A program made the translations under genes and the position numbers. Shown piece after piece: positions 33,330 to 45,841 of a DNA stretch of 64,000 nt. This DNA is from Chamaecrista fasciculata (lineage: Eukaryota > Streptophyta > Magnoliopsida > Fabales > Fabaceae). The stretch is taken from the NCBI GenBank assembly GCA_003254925.1, contig QANZ01051343.1:39519-103518 (forward strand), written 5' to 3'. A model generated the notes under the pieces. That model was not told the DNA's origin. It did no database searches and saw only the letters and a program-made list of their open reading frames with translations. The stretch's first letter is position 1. Each line of letters begins with the position of its first letter.

Positions 33330-34561
33330 TTTCAATCTCTCCAACAAAAATTAGGACTAAAAAAACTACGGGAATTGAAAATGGAGCATTATGGCACATC
33401 ACATCTTTATTATTATATCTAATTTTTTTAATTCTATATAAATTTAAAGACATAATACTAAATTTTCTCTTCTTTTTATTTTGCAAGCATATAGCACACA
33501 TCAATTGAGTGTATAATTCATAAAAGAATTTAATAAATTTAATTACTTTTATAATCGGTCATTTGGATGGGTTTTGTTGAATAATCTATTTAAACCAAAA
33601 TATATTGACGATTTAAACACACCTAGTGCTAATGTGCTGGTAGAATTATATATTTGAAATAAATCATCTAACACTGTAAGCTTTGCATTACGCAATATTT
33701 TACAAATAAACGTTGTTTTCAATGTTGGACACTAGATTTAATTGGTTTATTAGTTGGCAAGTCTTGATCATTGTATATTCCCTCTTTGAAATATTTGAAA
33801 GGTCGAGAATGTTACTATATAAAATTAATCATGCCTACTAAAATATAAACCACAACCAATCCTTTCCACTAATTATGTACATACCAAATCTATTAGTATT
33901 ATTTATCAATAATTAGTTCTAACTTCTATCAAAAACAAATATTTAACTATCAACATCAAATAATGGCAATTATATATAGAATATTCGGTACAAATGTTTC
34001 ACTATGTCTCTTCGGTTTTGTTAACATGATAATTAATGTTATATTAAAAAAAGAATATTATTCTAAAATAATTTATTGAAAATAGGCATGCATTAAAATC
34101 AAAAAGTTAAAGAGTATGAGAATATTTTATACTCAAATTAATTTTTTTATTCACTAAATAAACAACTCAATCCCAAAAAAATTGTTGAATTGATAATTTG
34201 ATCTTTGAAAAATTAAAATATACAATTTAATCTCTCAAAAAGAATTAAACAATATACTTGTTAAATGACTAAATTATGTATTTAATCTTTTAAAAACTAA
34301 ATTCACAACGTGAAAACTAAATTTTTAGTTTATCAACGTGAAAATATAACATCCCACACTTTAATTTCTCTGTGTTTTACTCTGTCTGTTCTCTCATCTA
34401 TAGTCATTAGCCACCGAACCATGTTTCTCATACCAACTTACTCGTAAATCCAGCTATATTATTTATTGTATACTACATAGAAACTCAAATTTATTAACTA
34501 CTAACTCGAACAAAAAGACAAATTAAACTCGCTTGATTCTTTCTTATTAATGCATCCCTTT

Positions 34562-34564
<3 letters not shown>
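33330..34564. other. Intergenic, no gene seen
   Basis: AT-rich DNA with a short weak TTTGATC foldback near 34195-34320. No coding region is supported. Confidence 0.45.

Positions 34565-34624
<60 letters not shown>
34565..34624. repeat. (TC)n followed by (TA)n microsatellite
   Basis: About 21 TC units run directly into about 9 TA units. Likely polymorphic. Confidence 0.95.
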
Positions 34625-35261
34625 GAAAAAATTTTAGTTTTGTGATCTTTTCCTCCTTCGAAATAAAACAAATAAACTATCTGTCATTCCGTATATACTT
34701 GAGCTCTATCTTAATCCTTTATTTAATTTTTGTGTCATGCATGCCCAATTTTGTAAGGTTGTGGTGTTTGTACCTTTTTGGAAAAAAAAATTGCATAATT
34801 ACTCATTAGCATACAAAAATCCTCAGAGTGGAATAATTTTGGTTTAAATAAAGGAGATGATGCATACAAGGCATGGAGGGCACTGGTTGTTGAAAAGGAT
34901 GCAAAATTTTGCATATATAATAACACTGCGATTAAGTATTGTATTATCTAATGAATTATATATATAAGGATAGTTGGTGAACATTTTTACAGGCAAGCAT
35001 GCAATTGCATTCAAAGTTGGACTTGGCTTTATTCATTATAGTATATATATAATGATAATTAGTGAATGTGCTTTGGTCCAGACATACAACAGCAGTGTTG
35101 GAAGGTATGCAATAAATAATGAAGATTTCATAGGTTATTTAATTTTGGCCCTCTTAAATATGCCTATTGCCAAAAGGTTTGACTACTTGGTTTGCTACTT
35201 TTTTTCTTTTCGGTTTTTTATTTTTTTATTTTTTTTGCTCGAAGCTTTGCTACTTTGTATA
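34625..35261. other. Intergenic, no gene recognised
   Basis: AT-rich sequence with a 96-codon plus-strand frame (34974-35264) that is hydrophobic at its end only because of T-rich DNA. I do not recognise it and do not call it a gene. Confidence 0.4.
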
Positions 35262-35561
35262 TGACAGAGTATACTTCCTGAAGACAGTTTCTGATTCTGA
35301 AGCTTGCTGCCTTCCTGAAGTCAGTTCCTGAAGAATCCAGCTCTGCATTTCCTGAAGGCTCCAACTCAGCATTCTGTTACTGATTCTGTTATTAGCTAGT
35401 GTAGACATGTGCTTTCTGTTTTATGTATAACTAATTCTGGTGTAGTCTTCTCACTATAAAAACAATCCATGTACTTCTCATTCATTAATGCAAATCATTC
35501 TTTTCTCAGTTTCAATTTCTTCATTCTCATTTTCTCTTAGTTTAGCATGGTATCAGAGCCA
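35262..35561 (+). mobile_element. Older Copia-type LTR plus primer-binding site (fossil)
   Basis: LTR-like sequence with repeated CCTGAAG phrases, a TATAAAA box near 35456 and an end in TTTAGCA at 35547, followed directly by TGGTATCAGAGCCA (35548-35561), the binding site for initiator methionine tRNA. The left boundary is a guess. Only about 50 bp of its interior remains before a younger element interrupts it. Copia superfamily likely; fragmentary. Confidence 0.65.
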
Positions 35562-35611
35562 GTTTTTTTTTTTCGGGTTCTGGAACAAGATATTCGTCAC
35601 TTATTGGTTTT

Positions 35612-35913
35612 TGTTATGAATAATAATAGTTGTGAATATCCACAATAGACTTTTGATATTCTCTATACATAGAAGTTTGAAGTTTTCTCTGTAATCGTGT
35701 TTACCATCTTTAGTTTCCCGTGTACATCAATATGAGTCTACCCCTTCATTATGTACATTAAGTTGGTACATCTCCTTTAGAGATCCTTTAGCCTATAAAT
35801 AAAGGCTTTAGGTATTAATGTAAAGTTGATGATATCAGTTGAATGAAAGAATCACTTTCTTATTCTATTTTTCTCTCTACTTTGAATATCCTTATTTCTT
35901 ATATTTTATAACA
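35612..35913 (+). repeat. Left LTR of the Copia fossil
   Basis: 302 bp, TG...CA ends, TATA-like box (CCTATAAATAAAG, about 35792). Same length as the right LTR. Confidence 0.9.
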
Positions 35914-38900
35914 CGTTATCAGCACGAGCCTCTACAGATTTGAGCTTTTGGCATCTGAGTCTACCCATTCAAGTTTTCGCCATCTGCTCATGAGTCTCTA
36001 TCAATTTGAGTTTTTGGTAACTACGTACGAATCTCTTCTGTTTTCAGTTTTGGATAATTAAAGAGGTAAGTTAATAATTTTTTAAGTTTTCTTGTTGAAT
36101 TGCTAATGGTAAGAAACTTTTATGCTCAATTGTTTATCATTATCATAATATATTTTATAAGTTGATTATTGTGGTTGTCTTCTTACGATTTGGAAATGTT
36201 TCGTACAGTCTGAAACTACATATGATTAAATAAAAGTGACTAAGTCACATGTTGTTGCAGTTTCATATGTTTAAGTAGATGGCCTGAAGTCATATTATGT
36301 TTCGATTCAATTATTGTATTCTTGCCAAAGATTAGTGCATTGAAAGGTTATTGCACATGTTGATAATTTATCAATGGCAATAGTTTGGTTCTTTGGCTAT
36401 TGAAGCTGTATAATATCACCCTTGACGGCTAATAGACTTTGGCTATTGAAACTGTCTAATATCAGCCTCGAAGGCTAATAAACTTTGGATATTAAAGCTG
36501 TCTAATATCATCCCCGAAGGCTTAGACTTTGGTTATTGAAGCTATCTCATATCAGGCCTAAAAGCTAATAGTTTGACTATTGAAAAGATCTTATAATGCC
36601 TTGAAGGCAATAATTTGGCTATCGAAACTGTGTTATATCAGCCATGAAGGCTAATAGTCAAATAGAAATTAATAACCCTAAAGGCGAACCTTGAAGGCGA
36701 ATAGAAATATATTTTGACCAATTGTTGATAGCAATTACGGTGTTGTTAAAAAATATATTTGTCAATAGTCCTGAAGACTAACATCAATCTAAATATTTGA
36801 TAGACCTGAAGGCCTATATCAAAATAAATGTTTTTATTTTAGATGTGGATTGATTGATGAATTTTAAGATTTGTTATGTGATCACAATTAATCTTGTGAA
36901 GTGTTTGATATATTAAAATTATTGAGATTGAATCTCTTGTAGAGACGGTATTTGATATATTGATATTGAGTCTCCAGAAGAGACAAGAGTGACAATATGT
37001 CAATTATTAAATGAGAATTGATTTATTTTTATTTTGGCAAGTGAACTTGAAGTTCACAGTACATTTATTCTGATAATGATTAATTTTCTCTGAAAAAAAG
37101 AGAATTGGAAAATCTCATAAAGATACTCTGGAAGAGTAATAATATATACTCTAGAAGAATATCAATCTCATATTAATAATATTATATTTCTTGACGTAAC
37201 CCTGTAGTGGTTTGGAATTTGGATACTATTAAAGTATGACATTAATAAATTCAAGGAAAATTTGAGTATATGATATAAATGAGTTCTTACATCTTGGTAT
37301 CTCAAGGAATATGTGATAATTCCTGAAGAACTAAATATGGTATGGTTCCTGAATAACTGAATATGGAATAGTTTCTGAAGAACCAAATATGAGATAGTTC
37401 CCAAAGAACTAAATCCTTTTATTTATTTTATTTATCTCCTTTATTTCTTTGATTTTTATATATATCCTTTTTATTTATTTTATTTATCTCCTTTATTTCT
37501 TTGATTTATATATATATATATTCTATTATCATTTTTCATTTGGTTAACAATTTATATGTTAATAATGTATTACTTTATTTCTTTCATACTTTCATCTATC
37601 TTTATATGATTGCTTGTTTGAGTACAAATCATGTATCTATCATATTGTATGTCATACGATCAAATATCTTGTTGAATTATATCAAGCTTTCTTGAAGGAA
37701 AGAAAAATGTTATGGAGGAAAAAGGAAATATAATATCGGACATGTGATCGTATGCTCCAGAAGAGCCCTCCATCTTGTACTATATTTGTATTAGTACAAT
37801 TAAAACATATGTTGTAATGGACTAGAAATTCATTAACATATGTTGTAATGAACTAGAGGTTCTTTAATTTAAAGGAGTAATGAACCAGAAGTTCATTAAT
37901 TTAAATGATACGTTTATAATTTTGAATGACCTGTTAGACCATGCCGGTTCATGAATAATGCGAACTCAAATTAATGCCTATTAAAGAACCAAAGGTTTCT
38001 TGTATATAATGAGTTCTTATGCTGCATATTCTCAAAGAAAATTGGTTTTAAGACCATTACCAGCAAAAGTTGGGATTAGATCCCTTGGAATTTTTGAACG
38101 CGTTTATAGAAAAATTGTGGACCTGAAGTGCCACCTTGTGGACATGTCGATCCAATTTGATCAAATAAAAAGATTGAGCTCAAGTTTTGGATTATTCCAT
38201 TAAGAAAATTTTATAATCATGGTGAATTTATATCCCAAATTTTAAAGGGCTATTATATGCAAGTTGGGATAAATGTGGTACATCATGTTGTTTATGTCCA
38301 CACGGTAAATGGTCTTGTGGAATAATTAAATTCCTGATGAGAACATATCAATTTATATGATGTAGCTCTTCTACGCATTAAATTAACAACGTATCGTAAA
38401 TTCTCCCCTATGCTATTGGCTTTGGGTCAGGAGCCGAATATTTTTCATTTAAGAATTCTTTGGGTGCTGGATTTATATTGCTCCACCATGTGAATCAGAA
38501 TGGGCCCCAACAAAAATTGAGAATATAAGTAAGATATGAATCCCGCTCAGTTATTAAATATCTTAAACTCTTGAAGGGAGATAGTTCATGACATGATTTG
38601 TCAATGAAATTAATTTTTCAGCATTTATGGGAGAAGGAAAATAGCTGGAATGGAAAAATGAATTACAAGAAATGCATGGTTATTATATTTGTTTGATCCT
38701 CATGTGAACTTGAAGTTCAAAGAATAATGTATTTAAAGAATATTGTAAATAAATTGCAAACTGCATTCACTGGCCCATAGAAATGATAAAGACAGATTTT
38801 CTAGCTGAAAATGCTCCAATATATATTGAAGTCCCTGAAGGGACTAATCAGTTCCAGAGATAATAATCCTCAAAAATAAAAGGAGCGTCTGAAAAAGATG

Positions 38901-40625
38901 GTTGAATCAAGGAAATATATGAAGGCATAATGAATGAAAAATCTCCGGAAAAGATTCAGGTACCTGAATGTGAAGAAAATAATGAGATCTCAATATGTTT
39001 ATTATTGCCAAAGTATGGAACCGATATGAAAATATTGTCGACAAAGTATTTAAATATAATGTAGCGCTACAAATTATAAATTATAAAATATTGAGGATCA
39101 TGAATAATAATTCGTCGAAGGATGTCGACGTGAATATTGGCCAAATTGAAAAGAAAGGATCCAAGATGAGTAAAACTCACTCGAGAAATGTAGAAATTTT
39201 TGGACTTGAAGTCCACAGACATGATGGTGTACAACCAGCATGATGGCTTACAACCAGTTGAATATAAATAAGTCTTTGTGTGAAAAGAAACGAGAAATTG
39301 AAATTTTGATATACAAAGACTAGAAATTTATTTTAAGGAGTTTAATTCTCCTGTGGTGGATGCAATTATTTTGAATATATGATCTGATCGTTTATAAAAG
39401 GCTTTGATGCCCAAATATTTGAAGGTGTGAAGTTAGTGGGGTGCAAATGAGTTTATGAGTGAAATCAGAATGAAAATTAAAGGATAAAGTTGTAAGATAC
39501 AAACTCAAAGGTCTCACATTGACTATGTAAAGACATATTCTCTGGAGATGGATGCAATCCCGAAGATGGATGCGACCCCCTTCAAATATTTTAGTAGTCT
39601 CGCATTGTATGAAAAACTTCATATGCATCTAATGATTATGGTTCTAGTCCATTCATATGGCTTATTGGACAATGAAATATGAAAATCCCTGATGGATTAT
39701 ATGAAGCATGCCAGATGTCTTATTCAATAAAGATGAATAAAATCCTACATGAGTTTGAAAAAAAATCTAGACATATGTGGTACAGTTATCTCAAGAAATA
39801 GTATTTAAAAGATATCAAACTGTGTATATTTATTATTGTTGGAACTCCTGAAGAGTTCAAAACATAGTAAAATATTGATAGTTTTGCAAGAAAGATTTTG
39901 CAAAAATAAAATTTTGTCTCATCTTATAGACTAAGCAAATTATAATAGTGAGATTATTACTCATATTATATAGAAAGTGTATTGAGATAGTTTCACATGG
40001 ATAGGGTGCATGAACATGGTGTAACCATGCCATGTTAGATAAATCATTTGAAGTGATAAAGTATCCTTTTAACCTCAAATGAAGATGAAATTATTTGGTC
40101 CTATAGTACCATATCTTCATATTATAAGCAGATTAATGTTTTCGGTACATTTGCTAGCGAGATATAGTTCTTGATTAATCAAAAGACATTGACAAGGAAA
40201 GAAAAATATTTTAAAGATAAAAGTTTATTTTGTTTAAATAAATTTAGTGAACTACTAATTGAGACTACTAATTCAACACATCCAGAAGATGTGTAATTTG
40301 TTTTTGCAGGAAGATGCGTCAATCTTATTGTAAGAAGATAATATGACATGTATAGCAAAACGACATAGAAGTTCAACAAGTTCAGTCAAGTGATAATTTA
40401 GCAGATTTTTATAAAGGCATTGCCAATTGCATCATTTGAGAACTTGGTTTATCAAATTTGAATGCGCCCATTAAAAGATCCTTAGTGATGTTATGATGAG
40501 GGGGAGATACGCGTTGTACTCTTTTTCCCTTTGCTATGGTTTTGTCCCACTGGGTTTTCCTGGCAAAGTTTTTAATGAGACAGCTTGTAATGCGTATCAA
40601 TAAATTGTGAATATTCAAGGGGGAG

Positions 40626-40927
40626 TGTTATGAATAATAATGGTTGTGAATATCCACAATAGACTTTTGATATTCTCCATACATTGAAGTTTGAAGTTTT
40701 CTCTGTAATCGTGTTTACCATCTTTAGTTTCTCGTGTACATCAATATGAGTCTACCCCTTCATTATGTATATTAAGTTGGTACATCTCCCTTAAAGATCC
40801 TTTAGCTTATAAATAGAGACTTTAGGTATTGATGTAAAGTTGATGATATCAGTTGAATGAAAGAATCACTCTCTCCTTCTATTTTTTTCTCTACTTTGAA
40901 TATCCTTATTTCTTATATTTTATAACA
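40626..40927 (+). repeat. Right LTR of the Copia fossil
   Basis: 302 bp; matches the left LTR with roughly 95% identity by eye. Followed by the target duplication GTTTT. Confidence 0.9.
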
Positions 40928-40932
40928 GTTTT

Positions 40933-41984
40933 AAGATAATTTAAGTAAAGATTAATTATTGTTCAAATTAAACAAGTTATAATAGAGATAAAACTGTATT
41001 AATAGAGAGTATTTTTTTTTTGGTAATGATTAATAGAGAGTATTTTTAGCAAGACTCGAACTCAAATTTTTATAGCTATGAATTGGAGTATTGATTACTT
41101 TAATTAACTTATAGGAATTATCAAAATAGTCATATCTAATATAATGGATATCTCAAGATTTTATGTACAATGTATGTTCAAGTTCAAGTTGAATGTTCTT
41201 TCAAAAAAAAAAAAGTTCAAGTTGAATGTTAATGAATTTAAAGATGAATAAAAAATACTTTATTTATGTAGTAAATATTTATTTTTATATATAAATTTGT
41301 GAGATTTAAAGATGTGATTAATTTTAAGGCCTGTTCTTGTCCAGGTCAAAAACAAGAATAATAATATATTTTTACTTATACTTCACTTATTATCATCACT
41401 AACCACGGGTTAATAAAATTTTTAATACTATTTTTTATTTCCTCTCTCGCAATATGTCTTAATAAAACATCAAACAAAATTTCATCAAGCTTGCCCTCTT
41501 TGAATTACCAAAAAAAAAAAATATCATCAAGCTCTTGAACCTTCTCTTAGATTTTGAACATCTCTAGAAGGAGAATTTTGGGTAGTTTGTAAAGTTTAGA
41601 AAGAAAAAAATGAAGAGATAGAGAGAGAAGAGGTTGACCTATATATTTTATTATATATATATATATTTTTATTTGATATTTCTCTCTAAACCCCACAGAT
41701 TAAACTTGATAAAGAAAAACTCAAGTTTAAAGGATCAAAATTATATAAGTGGCAATGAACCCCTCTTTTCTTTAATTTTGTGTCTTATTTTAATTATCTT
41801 TTTTTTTCTTCTTTGGAGCTTTCCTTTACTTGTGTGTATATATATATATATGTGTGATGAATTAGGATTTGGCCAAAGATCATTACCTGATTCGAGGGGA
41901 GGAGAATCTTGAACATCTCCTGCTAGACAATGATAATGAATGTACATTTCTTAAGGTTCTGATGGTGTATTTGTAGATGAGAGG
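40933..41984. other. Intergenic, no gene seen
   Basis: AT-rich spacer with a short direct repeat of AAGTTCAAGTTGAATGTT near 41180-41230. No gene is supported. Confidence 0.45.
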
Positions 41985-42114
41985 GTGAATCTCTATAAGG
42001 AATTGCCTAATTATTGGGAGAGATTTTCGCTACTTATAAATGCTAGGTTTATGAGAGTGAATCTCCCCAATTATTGGAAAAGGTCTTTGCTGCTAGTAAA
42101 TGCCAAGTTTATGA
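41985..42114. repeat. Imperfect tandem repeat, about 65 bp unit
   Basis: Two diverged copies of a unit containing GTGAATCTC, AATTATTGG, and CTTATAAATGC..AGTTTATGAG. Old duplication with no visible function. Confidence 0.65.
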
Positions 42115-42289
42115 GCATTTAAAGTGATTGAGGATATCTCCTAATTATGTAGGGCATCTTTGTTGACGATGGTGTCTTTTATTAGGGCGGCGTTCATAGA
42201 CCTATTATCAATATATATACTGTATATTATCAAAAAAGTAAATTATCCATTTTCATTAAAAAAAAGTGCAAAAATGGTGTTAAAAAAAA

Positions 42290-42470
42290 GGCAAAAAATG
42301 AGAAAAAAACGTAGTGGCCCGCGGGCTGCCCCGTTAAACCCGCAGGCACTACGGGGCGGGCCTGGGCAGCATATTTGATGCCCGTTTATAAACGGGCAGG
42401 CTCGACCCGTTTAAGTCCAGGCCCATTGCGGGATGGGTCGAACCGGCCCGTTTAACAGTGCTATATATAC
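42290..42470. mobile_element. hAT-like end remnant (GGCCCGTTTAA)
   Basis: GC-rich block of CCCGTTTAA / TTAAACGGG phrases ending GGCCCGTTTAACAGTGCTAT, typical of the sub-terminal region of a hAT element. The partner end was not found. Confidence 0.4.
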
Positions 42471-43730
42471 ATATGAGGGGTTGCTAAAACGTGTAACAGA
42501 ATGTATATATGTGGCGATTGATATAGAAAATAAATATCACAAATGGGCAAAATTTGCAAAGGTAAGGGATGAAGATCAGGGCAAGAATTATAATTAATGA
42601 CTTCCTTATCATTTTAAATTCAAGAAACTTCATTTTTGTTCAATTTTTTGAGCCTTAATTTAATTATAAAATATATTGAGAAAAATTATTATTTGATTCG
42701 TGAATTTAATGTATCGAATCAATAAATCAGTCATTAAATTTATATTTTTGGTCTTCAAATTTGTTTCTGAGACTAAATTATTGGCCATTTTGATATTTTA
42801 GAGACCTAATTATATATATTTTAGTATTTTAAAGATTAATTTTTTAATTCAGTACAAATTTCATTATTAGAAAAAAAATTTCTCTAATATAGAGAGACCA
42901 AACCCAATCACCTAATTACTAAAAAATATATTCTTCTATAAATATAAATATAGCAAAATAATGCAAGAATTTGATAAGATCTCTTTTTCTAAAAAAAAAA
43001 TTAATGTTAAAGTAGAAGAATTAGGGTCCATTCAGTTTTTTTAAAAAAAAAAAAGAAAGAAGAAGAAGAAGGAATAATTGAGCTAACAAATGAGAAATAT
43101 CAAATATGTGTTGACCTGAATATGAAAATTCTGCTGCTTAAAAGTTGGAAAGAGCTGGGAACATGATAGTTTGGGTCCTTTGGGAAAAGCAACCACTAAT
43201 GCAGATATATATACACAGATATAACCAGAAGGTCCATAATGTAAATATTAGTGAATTAATTAATTAATTAGGATCTGCATGCATGTTTTCAGACAATATA
43301 TTACACGTTCCATGCACTTAATAAACGCACAACAAGAATGCATGTGCCTCATATCAAATAATATGAGTAGTAATTAATCTAATGGTAATGGCAAGCATAT
43401 CTGTAAATGACTTAAAAAGCACGTACAATCTAAGATCTGAAAGCAATAATTAATGACTGAAAAGTAGCTTTAATTCGCTTGAAGCGTGCATGTATTTCAA
43501 AGACCAAACTAATTTGAGCATTTTGCACAAGTTCTTTCTCCCTCCGAATTGGGAGAAAGAGAGAGAACCTTTTTTTTTTTTTTTGAACTAATGAAAGAGA
43601 GAGAACCTGAAAAGAAATGACACATTTATTGGCTTGTAGAATTGTGTTTGTGAGAGAGAATATTAAAATATTTTTCATTATTATTTTTTAAAATAATAAA
43701 AAAGTTGTATAATTTTATAATTATTTTAGG
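42471..43730. other. Intergenic, no gene seen
   Basis: AT-rich DNA with short TTGGTC phrases and an AATTAATTAATTAATT run near 43254. No coding region is supported. Confidence 0.45.
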
Positions 43731-44225
43731 GTAAATTACACTTTGGTACCCTCAAGTCTCTAGCAAAATTTTCGGCGAGATACAAGGCGGCCCCGACAAC
43801 TACGAAACTCCCAACCCAATGTCTTTTTACCTCCTAAGTTCAATTACGGCCTCCATTTTGCGAAAAAATGACTGGCAAGCTATCGAAAAATTACATATTT
43901 GCTGAAAATCATATTTCCTGTAATTTTTTCGCAAAATGAAGGCTGTCATTGAACTCAAGAGGTCAAAAAACCTTGGATTATGAGTTTTCGTAGTCGTCGG
44001 GGCCACTGTGTATCTCACCGAAAAGTTCGCCGGAGACTTGAGGGACCAAAACGAAACTTTGAGCAAACTTGAGGTACCAAAATAGGACTTTGGCCCAAAA
44101 AAATTGAGGTTATGGTATAATTGACACCAACGTTTCACATTGGGACCATAATTGACACAAAACAAACGTTAGGGGCATAACTGAAATTGACCCCAAATGT
44201 TAAGGGCGCGAAAGAGTATTTTTCC
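43731..44225. mobile_element. One-armed copy of the 32642-33320 MITE
   Basis: From about 43760 the sequence follows the inner arm and then the right arm of the palindromic MITE at 32642 (GGACTTTGGCCC, TTGACACCAACGTTTCACAT, CAAACGTTAGGGGCATAACT). The left outer arm is missing or replaced, and no target duplication is seen. The 112-aa frame on its minus strand is a by-product of the repeat. Confidence 0.7.
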
Positions 44226-44639
44226 TTTAAAAAATGAACCAAACCAAACCAAATCAATTCTCTATTTTCTCATCCAAACAAACTGAGTTTTTAGTCCGTT
44301 TTAATCGGTTTTTTTCGGCTTGGATTGGTTTTGATCAGTTGGAATCGATTTTGCTCTCTCCTATTACTAATGGTTACTTAACATTTTTTCCTAATTATTA
44401 CCATTCATTATTATACTATTATGCTAAATTACTTATAATACGATATTATCTAAGTATAATAGCCTAATAGGTATGCGAATAAAGTTTAGTTTTGTTAGTT
44501 GCAATTTTTTATTTACTCTTTTTCCTTTTCTTTCTTTTTGGATGAGCATGAATTGATGTTTAGAAACACGTTTAACTTTTGAAGTTTCCCACAGATATCT
44601 TAAATGATACCGCAAACAAGCTTATTTTAAAATGCCTTT

Positions 44640-45260
44640 TTCTTCATAAGAATTAATATTAAAAATATATAGACCTAACAAGAGCGAATAGTTTTGATAA
44701 TAGGCCCAATGACAAAGAATATTAGGACTAAGAACCAAATAATCCAAAAACTCAATAGCCAACCAAAAGTACAAAAGCCTCGAAGTAAAAACATTAAATG
44801 AATGAGCATTTCCCTCCCAAGAAGGTGCCCCGGTCATCAAAGATAACCAAGGCACCATACTCAAAACAAGGCATAGCAAAGACAATGGGAAAAGAATCAC
44901 GAAAGCAGTTATCACGTCATTAAAACACCAGAGTAAAGAGCCTTAATGAGCAGGCGGAAACACCTCCTAGGTAAGATGCCTCCGTTCCCTAAAATGGCTC
45001 TCTCTGTCATGGTATAAAGCCAGACGCCCTTTACACAGGAAAGGTACGCACTTATTCTCACTTAATTCACTCATCTACCAGATATCTAACTTAAGTATCG
45101 GAAGTGAATTACAGAGCACCCTCTGTTCTTCATGGACTTGCAGGTAACCCTTTCTTAGGAGTTGTTGCCTCATCTGAACCAAGTAATAACTCCCGGCCAG
45201 AACCTCATTCATCAAGTTTTATCAGCAAAATTATTATGCATAATAGAATTATGATATCCT
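44640..45260 (+). mobile_element. Degraded LTR-like fragment
   Basis: GTATAAAGCCAGACGCCC (TATA-like, about 45010) is followed by GGTACGCACTTATTCTCACT, a TATCTAACTTAAGTATCGGA phrase and a CTTGCAGGTAACC phrase. This order is common in the promoter/R region of plant gypsy-type LTRs. Ends, partner LTR and primer site were not found; heavily decayed. Family assignment is tentative. Confidence 0.42.
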
Positions 45261-45841
45261 TGGGTAAAATAATTTTTAAGAATAACCTAACATTTTAGTC
45301 CATATATTATGTGTGATGTCATTTTAGTTTTTAATTTTTAAAAATGTCTAATTTATTATTAAAAAATTCAAAACTCATTATAGAATATAGAGTAATCTCT
45401 TCATAAATATCTTATCATTATAGGACTCAATCTTTTAAATGATTAAATTAAGATGAGCCACATATATTTATAAAAATTAAATAGTTTAAACATTCCAAAA
45501 CTTAAATTCTAGTACTCGTATATTCAGAAGACTAAAAATTACTAATTTGCTTCTAACTTTTTAAGATAGAATGGTGTGAAAACAAGCCTCAGATGTCAAA
45601 AAGCAGAAAAGCTGCATCGCATTTAAATAACAAAAATGTTATACATCGATGAACTTCTTACTTAGTTGATCAAAAAGGGAAAAAGAAAGAAAGAAAGATA
45701 GCGAAGTACTCTACATTCTACAATCTCCCTGACAGTGTTAGAATGACCTACAATGAAACCTTCAATACAACAACAAAAACTGAGGGTGCAGGGGAGATCA
45801 CTGATATTCATTCACCCTATCAGTAATTGCCAATGCAGAGC

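Larger units (their letters stand above)
35612..40927 (+). mobile_element. Copia LTR retrotransposon fossil (5.3 kb)
   Basis: Complete outline of an LTR element: two 302-bp LTRs (TGTTATGAA...TTTTATAACA), a primer-binding site just inside the left LTR (GTTATCAGCACGAGCC, 35915-35930), a purine tract (AAGGGGGAG, about 40617-40625) before the right LTR, and a 5-bp target duplication GTTTT (35607-35611 and 40928-40932). Copia-like traces survive inside, such as an integrase-region phrase near 38400-38460 and the typical downstream phrase TTTTGTCCCACTGGGTTTTCC near 40541. The coding region is extensively broken and no long frame survives. A leader segment (about 36370-36790) holds diverged tandem repeats of a GGCTAATAG..TTTGGCTATTGAA unit. 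By eye the LTRs differ at about 15 positions, suggesting an age in the low millions of years under usual plant rates. Confidence 0.88.

Noticed and set aside
34974-35264. 96-aa frame before the LTR remnant
   Set aside because: Its hydrophobic tail is produced by T-rich DNA; no family recognised.
36370-36790. Repeated units resembling a CRISPR array or satellite
   Set aside because: The repeats are diverged, without regular unique spacers, and lie in the leader of the Copia fossil.
43827-44165. 112-aa minus-strand frame, similar to a plus-strand frame at 32702
   Set aside because: Both are readings of the same palindromic MITE family.
44622-44915. 97-aa hydrophobic minus-strand frame
   Set aside because: Lies in an LTR-like repeat; no recognisable domain and no start context.
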